64,000 nucleotides of DNA. It comes from Eupeodes corollae. Lineage: Eukaryota > Arthropoda > Insecta > Diptera > Syrphidae. Numbering within the stretch: position 1 is the stretch's first letter; the number at the start of each line of letters is the position of its first letter. The stretch lies in contig NC_079149.1 in assembly GCF_945859685.1 (NCBI RefSeq), positions 15,349,118 to 15,413,117 on the forward strand, given 5' to 3'. Both the position numbers and the translations under genes were made by a program. Below the pieces are notes generated by a model that worked only from the letters and a program-made list of their open reading frames with translations, made no database searches and had not been told where the DNA came from. Of the stretch, positions 56,990-64,000 are shown one piece after another.

Positions 56990-59470
56990 TCAATGTCTTG
57001 ACAAAAATTGAGTTATTAGTAGGCCTGATTACGGATCCCAGACGTTTCTGCCAATTTATTAACTTAATGCGTAAATCCGATGGCTTCACTTCAAAATTAA
57101 AATTTATCGCTATAACATCTACCGACCCTAAAACTATTACAAACCTCTTTGCCTCATTCTTCAGCCAATCGTACAGTAAACGTCTTGAAGAACCTAACTA
57201 AAGTTTTGTTGGTTACTTTAAAGGTACCTCATGTACCTCTCTCACCCAAATCGAAATAAGTGATGATATTGTTGATAAGATGATTTATCTACTGGATCTT
57301 CTTTTTCCATTTCTTCTCTTTCCATTTATAAAACTATCTTCCCAAATCTTTGAAAAAATTCCTCTATTGTTCCTTTTCGTAGAAAGGAGAAAAACATTTC
57401 TTTTTGAAAGCATTGCCGACTCTCACTATTCATTTTATTGTAAACCTTTTTTCTTCAAAACAACATGTCTTTTTTAGGTCAGATGTAATACAACCAATGT
57501 TTTGGAATTTGTTTCCAAAACTCTTTTCGGATAACAGAAAGGAAATGGGTTATTATAATTATTAAAAATTATCTTTCTTAAACTCAAAGCTCTTGATTTC
57601 CCATCCTTTTTTATTTCATGGCTCAGATCGTACCTAGAGAACCGCCCATATAGAGATGTTTTCAGATTCTCAATCTCTGATGAATGAATAATTCAGGAGT
57701 TCATCAAGGGATGTAACTAAGACCTTTGTTATTTATCTTTACTATCAACAGCGCTATAAATGGAACAAAGATTATTTCTATTTCATTTGATTCTGTCATA
57801 CTTCAAAATGATCTTTACTCGGGGCTGGATTTAGAGGTCCAGAGGCCTCGGGGCAATAAAGGAGCGGAGGCCGCTCGCTCAGGCTTTGATACACCTTTTT
57901 GTCCCATAGTGCCTATTTTTATAATTTCATTATTGAAAATGAGGACACTCCAGTGAAATTTGTTACCTTGATGGTAACATTCTCAATGGAATTTCGAGGT
58001 TTGGGAATGTAGCTTTGAAATTTTGATTTTCGAGAATTTTGTAGTAAAATAATTCCTGCGATTAATCTGTTCCATAGTTTTTTTCCTTTTTGTATGAATC
58101 AATCAAAGACACAAATTAAACCAGCTCATCACCAAGACTAGGCTTTAAAACATCCGGATACTCTTTCACCAATGCGTTTGCTGCTCGTGCAAATTTTCAG
58201 CATTCATGTTCTCAATGTTATTCAGATATCCAAATCTCGAACGTACAGATTCATAGGCATGCAATCTTTCAGTAAGAGAAAGGGATAGCTGGTCAATTAC
58301 TGGGATGAAGGCGGATACTTTGTATTTTTCCTTGGGTGACAAATTTGCGTCTTGTGCTTTCCCGTAATCGAGCGGCTTCAACCTCACATTTCTCGTTCTG
58401 CTGATTGCGATTGTACATATTCATCACTATGGGATTTTTTTGGCTGCTTCCTCGTATTTATCAAAATCGTTTCATTTGGATAACACGAACGATTTCAATG
58501 ATTCTATTGCACGCATTGCCGATTCAAGAATGATTTTCGGGTCTTACAACATCTTGTTTGAAGCGTTGAATCACTCCGATATATCGTTACAAATATTGTA
58601 AACAAACGGTTTCGAGACAACTCATCACCTGTAGAAAGTGCTTCATTTCTCACGATGTCTTTTTGCTATTTTTTGAAAGATATGAGCTTCTTCGATTTCA
58701 GAATAGCCGTTGATTTAGACTTTTTTAGTTTCATCTCGACAAGTGGCAGCTTTTCTTCTCCGATAATTTTTCAGTCAGAACTCTGTGCCACTCTGTACTA
58801 GGTGTGAAAAACGTGTACAAATTCTCCCCGAAATGAAAAAATTGAACAGCCGATGGACAAGAGTTAGCAGCTGCCTTTCCCACTAAATTTAGAGAATAAC
58901 CACAATAAGGTACGAACGCCGATAAATGATTTTTCTTCAAAATAAGAGCATGCATCCCCTTGTATTTGCCACTGATGTTTGCAGAATTGTCATATGATTT
59001 TGACTTGATGCGACAAAAATTACTTAGAACTCATTGTTTCCAAATGCCAAAGTCATAACATTTACCCGTAAGCGATCACATCTTCCTTCCCAAATTAACA
59101 GTCTGCACGATGTTCATTCTGCCTTCTTTATTCGCGACATAGGAGTTATTCGGGTCTCTCAATTAAATTTTCGAGCCCAATTTGATCATATTATTAATAA
59201 GGTCAACTCATTCCTTGGTTTCATTAAACGTGCGTTGGTCTAAAGAATTCTCACCAATATGTCACTAGATCCCCTTATACTATTTTCGTTAGAAATCTCC
59301 TTGAATACCCCAGTCAAGTCTGTTTTTACCATCCAAAATCTTGCTCTCAATCGCAGATTTTTTAGATTTTTATTCCGCGGTCTTCCTCGGAGTGATCGTT
59401 TAAACATTATTAATCTACAAACGCTTCAAAACCATAGTGAAGTCTGATATTTCCTTTCTACATCAGCTTA
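56990..59470 (+). mobile_element. LINE relic split by a hAT-like insertion
   Basis: The first part (56998-57820) carries a pre-RT linker (DPRRFCQFINLMRKSDG), ITNLFASFFSQSY near 57140, and a GVHQGM..RPLLFIFTINSA block near 57693-57750 that is the eroded PQG box. The second part resumes at about 59009 (YLELIVSKCQS region, then DIGVIRVSQLNFRAQFDHII near 59140-59195 and LGFIKRALV), and ends with a FLRFALRGLP..DRLNLI-type block near 59350-59430. This is the thumb and C-terminus of a jockey/R1-related LINE. Multiple stops; dead. Confidence 0.7.
57822..59008 (-). mobile_element. hAT-like (zinc-finger MYM-type) transposase relic in LINE
   Basis: The minus strand from 59005 reads SYDNSANISGKYKGMHALIL, then FVPYCGYSLNLVGKAAANSC, FFHFGENLYTFFTPSTEWHR and, after breaks, KVSAFIPVIDQLSLSLTERL near 58350-58270 and YESVRSRFGYLNNIENM. 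This is the order seen in hAT-derived DUF4371/TTF-type transposases (DN..N.SG.Y.G..., C.GH.LNL). The far end at 57822 has CGGGGCTGGATTTAGAGGTC, like a hAT terminus. The N-terminal zinc finger and first catalytic Asp region are absent. It is flanked on both sides by parts of one LINE frame. Confidence 0.7.
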
Positions 59471-59839
59471 GAGTAGAGATCATAGACTCAACATTTCTTT
59501 TTTATACTATTCCAAGGAAGTTTTCATAGGCCTCACTCTTTCGCATTCCTTATCGCCATCCAAATTATGTCCTTTTTGAAAATATCACAAGAAGTCTTTG
59601 GCTTCCATATCAGTTTCCTTCTTTAAAAACCATCTATCTATTGTTCATTTAAAACTAATATAAGGCTAAGAAAAAAAATAGATTGAAGTCTACCTTTAAG
59701 TCTTTTGGAACGGAATCACCTTTGTCTCGTAATACCATGTTAAATTTCGCGTCAGAAATTTACGAATGCAATAAATGCAAATTCAAGTAGAGTCAAAAGC
59801 AAATGCTGAGCTGGAAATGGCATATAACTTAAAGTAATT

Positions 59840-59905
59840 GTGGTATACCACAGCGCAGTGTCCTAGGACCAATACTGCTTATGCAGTGTTTTATTATTAA
59901 TCCAA
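59840..59905 (+). mobile_element. LINE PQG-box scrap
   Basis: CGIPQRSVLGPILLMQ is readable in the plus frame: the GIPQGSVLGPILF box with Gly to Arg. No other blocks are recognisable nearby. Confidence 0.4.
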
Positions 59906-59909
59906 AAAC

Positions 59910-62855
59910 AATCAACGCTCTCAAGGTCTCTTTTGCTGTTTATACTTCAATTTGGCAAAAAACAATAACAATTTTTCAACTATTATATGTACGGAAACTG
60001 TCAAATTTTCCAAATATATTCAGCTGTCAAAATGTTAAGCAAAGTTTTTCATTTTATCATGAACTGTTTTATATTTATTTCTTGACTCATTTCTAAATAA
60101 AAATTTCGTTTTATACTTATTCTGTGCTTGGATAAAATTCTCTTGAATCTTAAGCCACTAATCTGATAGAGACTTCTGTGAAAGTGAAACAAGGTTCTCA
60201 AGCAACAAAGATTAAGGGAAGACTATAGAAAAGCAGTGAAATATGGGTTAGTCCAAAAACTTAGCGGAAATGTTATGAGGTAAAATTTCGGATATTATAG
60301 AAAAAACAAGCTTCGTGGTTCACGGAATGAAGGTTTGTTTCGAATATAAAGCGACATACAAATATTTTCAGTCACTTAAGGTAAAGGCAGCATTCATGTT
60401 CAATATCAGAGCTGTGGCTTTATTCCAATATTCTTCTTTTAGCTTCCGTAAGTCATCTTAACAATTTGTGAAATTCCCCTTTTTCAACAACAATACTTCT
60501 TGCACAAACCAAAGAAAGTGAACTTCAACTAAGAAAGGATACTAGAGTATGTAGCTCTTTTCCTTTTAAGCTATAAGATGCCGCCACTGTCGTCGTCGTT
60601 GTAGAGTCGTCATTCCACCAACCGACCGACGACACCAAGAACCATACACTAAGACGTCCGTCGTCGTCGACAAAGAAAACGACAACAACTACGATTACGA
60701 TGACGACGTTTGCTACATGTAAATGACGCTTTAATTGTTTATGAGGTAGTAGAGAGCACCCAAAAAATAACAAAAAAGGACCTGCATTTATATAGTCTTT
60801 TGACTATTAGTGTAACGGTTTTCTACTCCCATTATGAACCAGCTGAAACTTTATATAAATTCGCCATGAAAATGGCAGAGAAAAGCATCCAGGACTATTT
60901 TTGGGTGAGTTGGACTGAAGAAGGACGAGGACAACTACCGAACGAAAGAACGAAGGAATGGTTTCTTTAAATTCTAAATGCATGACTCTTTACTTATTAA
61001 TTTGTTATTTTGTGGACATGTGGCAATATCCTTAAGTATATCCTTTCTGCACTACCCCTGGTTTTTTTTCGGATAGTTTACTGCAATTAAACGTGAGAGG
61101 TCCTTCTTTGTCACCATCACCCACTCGCCATAGGTATTGCCAACGCCATCACCCGCACCAACCGAACTTACCACCCAACACCCCCAACTTTACTCCATCA
61201 GGATATACTCGCCCGTTTTCTTCCTTATGGCCTTTTCTTGCCTCGTGACTTATTTACGAGTGTATGAAGTGTTTTTCTTTTTTATTTTTAATTTCACGAA
61301 AATGAACGTTTTTACGAGACGTCTATACTCGAGCGACTTCTTGGGAGAAGACGGGCGTGGGCCAGGAATTATTGTGTTTCATTGGGAAAGTTCGTTCTTT
61401 TTATGATTTTATAATTTTACGATGTCCTTTTTTTGGATGGACAAGTATACAAAGGATGAAAGCGAGGAGGAGTGAAGTGAAGTGATGCTGAAGTGAATGT
61501 GGACGTGGAAAAACAACGAACAAAACTAAAGTAGAAAATAACACACCAAGTGCAATCGCGTAATGTGATTCTCTTCGCTGAACCGCAGATGTTTTTTGAA
61601 AAATATTAATTTAGAATCACGGATAAACGTTATCCTTGCGATTTGGTAGTGAATATTATACATGACTCGAAGTAGAAGCGGAAGGGAGTCGCCCTTCGTG
61701 TTCATGTTCATGTTTTCGTGTATACCAGATTCGTCCTTTAGTCTTTGGATCAAAAGCAGACGAGTCGAGCCGAGAGGAGCACACGAAGCACACACAACAA
61801 GGATTCTTCCTGTGTTCCATACTCGAACTTAAACTCGACTCGTACCAGCAGCAACAGCAACCAGCTATGACTTGGATTTGTTATGCTTATTTAATGTCAC
61901 ATGATTTAGTTTAACGGAAATTGAGAAGGATATTCAGGACGAGTTTTTCTTTTGCTTTTCCACTTCCACATCCTTCTCTCTCTCTCTGTGTCTCTGTCTC
62001 TAGGCCTTTTTTGCGCGATTTTTACCAGCGACATTCTTGTGGGGGGCTGCGTTTTTCTTTATTTTCTTCTTCCAGATGTTCATCGTGAAGATGATATGAT
62101 TTGGAGAATCCTTGTTCTCCTGAGTCAAACGATGAGGAGCAACGGCAGAGAAGATCCTTATACACTAAACAGAAAACAGATGATGGGTGGTTTTTCTTCC
62201 CGGTGTTCAGCTTGTTCTATGGTCCTATGCTCGGTTCTGTGGTTACAAGTGTATAAATATGCAAATAATCTAAAAGATTTATCGAATATTTGGATAATAA
62301 GCTTCTGGCAGATTAAATTACATGAAATTGATATTAACTGGTGGTGCGCACCACGATGTAAGGGGCCAGAGGTATGCCATGCCGTGGAAGGTATGTACTT
62401 GGATATATGATGGTTTAAGGACGAGACAAGTTAGTATGATTGAAGACTATGTCATAATTGTGACAGGATGCGGATGTTATACGAGAAAATTGTTTTTAGT
62501 GCGAGTGTCCAAAATGGAAAAATAAAAAAAGGAGCACATAGTGTTTAGTATAAGTAAAGCAATTCTTTTCTATGAATAATCAAATTTAAATTAAGGAAGA
62601 AGTTTTGATCCTTTTTAAGTCTTATAGGCTTTTTGCATCTGGGAATCGATAATGACTTTTAAATTCATATTTAAATATCTACACCAACAAAAAAAGAAAG
62701 CCTGCATGATATTTCGAAGCTGCTTAACGTAAAAGGATTTCCTTGGAAATGACAGATGGAACTCTTGGTTGTCAATTTGTCATTCTTGTTAAACATAAGT
62801 GGATGCTCTTTAGTGGACTTCGAAAGAGGTTACCATTCACAAACCGTTTATTCTA
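59910..62855. other. Non-coding stretch
   Basis: Contains GTCGTC/GACGAC simple tracts (60580-60720) and a TC tract (about 61975-61988). A 152-codon open frame (61952-62410) has a hydrophobic N-terminus, but it is low-complexity Leu/Ser from the TC tract and lacks coding features. Nothing is supported. Confidence 0.35.
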
Positions 62856-62869
62856 TAGTTGCTGGACAT

Positions 62870-63130
62870 TTCGAGCTGCCAGATGTTTGGAAACAATGTA
62901 ATAGAATTGTTTGATGTCGAAAAAGACTGCTGACTCGTCATGTCTGTGATTTTTTCAACATCGTCCTTAAATGAATAGTGAGGCTCCCACATCAACACTA
63001 GAGGCACTATTTTTTAAAGGTCTGTCTTATTACGCGCCTGAGCTTTAAACATTGAAATAATCGGAAGACCTAAGCGTGATGTCAAGGTTTTTTTTTGGGC
63101 TATTAAAACAGAGGCGAAAAAAATGAGTAT
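62870..63130 (+). mobile_element. RTE-like LINE fragment, second copy
   Basis: Nucleotide similarity is clear to 41535-41790 of the RTE-like relic: shared TTGGAAACAANGTAANAGAA, the palm region around TTTTTTCAACATCGTCCTTA, and CATCAACACTAGAGGCACTA. Only about 260 bp of the palm region is kept, with many indels. Confidence 0.7.
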
Positions 63131-63162
63131 TTTCTAAACAAATGAAATATAAATAGAATTGT

Positions 63163-63430
63163 TAATATCAATAGTGCGTTGGACTGTCATGCCAGAGGTC
63201 TTGAGTTCGATCCCTACCTATGCCATCTAAAGTCTTTTCACGGGTACTGCCTCTTCCGAGGAATTGACAAATTCTTCAAGAGTAACTCTTGTCATGATTC
63301 AGCATATAAAATGTAGGTCCCCTCCATTCCTGACAACATTACTCGCACACAGGAATGGTTGAGAGTTGTAAATCACTAGGCCCTAGTTCTAAAACGGACT
63401 GTTGCGCCACCCAATTTATTTTTTTTAATA
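63163..63430 (+). repeat. tRNA-derived SINE, copy 3
   Basis: The head AGTGCGTTGGACTGTCATGC with GAGTTCGATCC (B box) is followed by the body shared with copies 1 and 2 (TCTTCAAGAGTAACTCTTGT, GACAACATTACTCGCACACA, AGTTGTAAATCACTAGGCCC) and ends in a T-rich tail. The 5' first bases of the tRNA-like head are lost. It directly follows the RTE fragment, as expected for a SINE that could share a LINE partner, but that link is inference. Confidence 0.75.
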
Positions 63431-63644
63431 TCAATATCAAGATTCATAATGTTCGTTTTGTAGGGTGGATTTCAGGTGCGTTCAGAAGGCTTCGTTCAGG
63501 ATTTGGTATCGGTATTTTAGCGCGGTTTAGACGTAACTGCTCAACACGTTCCACTCCTGTCCATTTAGGATCTCTTTGGCTTCATCTAATGTTAAGACGC
63601 TCTTTCCCCAGTGTCCTCTTCTGATTGCAGCAAGAATAGGCACA

Positions 63645-64000
63645 TTGCTAGGAAATGCAGTACGTTTTCTTTAACCTTGTAAAGATAGAAGAGATTGTCT
63701 CCAACGTGTAGCGGTCATAAAAATAGTTGCTGCAGATCCTTGAACATACTTCGCGTGTTGCTTCGTTCTGCCATCTCGGTGAACTTACAGACATGTCTTC
63801 TTCAATCCTTTCGAGCAGTGTATCGAAGCTACAGTTCCAAGTATCGATCCTACTTTCTAGCAATTCAATATTATGTGACTGCTCTAGGAGCATCCACTCT
63901 CTAAAAAACTGCGATTTTCGGTTAAGAAGATGTCGTCCAATGATTCTGGGTAGACGATGACTTCGCAGGGCCATTACTTTCAAAATGTAGTTAAATTGCA
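63645..64000 (-). CDS. Unidentified open frame reaching the window edge
   Basis: The minus-strand frame is open from the right edge to a stop near 63648: RSHRLPRIIGRHLLNRKSQF, FREWMLLEQSHNIELLESRI, DTWNCSFDTLLERIEEDMSV, then RWQNEATREVCSRICSNYFY. The composition looks protein-like (mixed helical residues, Cys, Trp). Beyond the stop, related-looking sequence continues in other frames with stops (PILAAIRRGHWGKSVLTLDE near 63640-63585), so it is probably a decayed coding or transposon-derived region. No family recognised. Confidence 0.35.

Noticed and set aside
61952..62410. 152-codon open frame with a hydrophobic start
   Set aside because: The hydrophobicity comes from a TC-rich simple tract and nothing recognisable follows.
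63163..63240. Functional tRNA gene
   Set aside because: The head has a B box but cannot form a full cloverleaf and is joined to a repeated SINE body.
1..64000. CRISPR arrays, operons, phage or bacterial features
   Set aside because: The repeats are diverged transposons and simple sequence; introns and TE types show a eukaryotic genome.

Overview
The window is AT-rich, intron-poor eukaryotic DNA from an insect genome, most likely a fly. The pointers are the 60-75 nt introns with GTAA/GTAAGT donors, a fly-like start context (CTAAAATG), an eS19 retrocopy that resembles dipteran RpS19, and the repeat complement (mariner, piggyBac, BEL/Pao, jockey/CR1/RTE-type LINEs and a tRNA-derived SINE). I cannot name a species. 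There are no prokaryotic operons, CRISPR arrays or rRNA, and I found no functional tRNA.

Only one convincing host gene is present, at 45798-50231 (+). It can be modelled as six exons (45798-46897, 46973-47120, 47182-47375, 47595-49301, 49373-49568, 49635-50231) that join in frame to about 1313 codons. The product has a signal peptide, several furin-type basic sites, acidic repeats and a Thr-rich stretch. An exon triplet is tandemly duplicated with the same intron phases. I do not recognise the family. Its third intron (47376-47594) is almost entirely a long imperfect palindrome, and one arm of it resembles the gene's own coding sequence.

Most of the rest is a nested transposon graveyard. From 2 to 6.3 kb lie a mariner relic, a repeat carrying ~170 bp tandem units split by a piggyBac element with TTAA duplications, and another mariner fragment. 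The interval 8.7-12.4 kb holds SINE, mariner and jockey-like relics. At 14.7-17.3 kb a mariner is split by a PIF/Harbinger element. At 17.9-21.3 kb (-) a jockey-like LINE is split by a CR1/jockey-type LINE. At 24.5-26.6 kb a second copy of the tandem-unit repeat holds a Tc1 relic and keeps the empty site of the piggyBac insertion. At 32.3-35.0 kb a mariner with terminal inverted repeats is split by a LINE. BEL/Pao pol remains occupy 35.8-38.4 kb (-), and RTE-like and other LINE pieces occupy 40.8-45.5 kb with an intronless eS19 copy (-) among them. After the host gene come a repeat-encoded ORF fragment, a second CR1/jockey-type copy (54.2-56.2 kb), a degenerate tandem array (56.3-56.9 kb), a LINE split by a hAT-like element (57.0-59.5 kb), RTE and SINE copies near 63 kb, and an unidentified open frame reaching the right edge.

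The remaining long stretches (roughly 6.3-8.7, 12.4-14.7, 21.3-24.5, 26.6-32.3, 38.4-40.8, 50.3-53.5 and 59.9-62.8 kb) show simple repeats and locally GC/CpG-richer patches that may be regulatory or intronic, but no supportable gene. All identifications come from reading the sequence and recalling family motifs; no database search was run.
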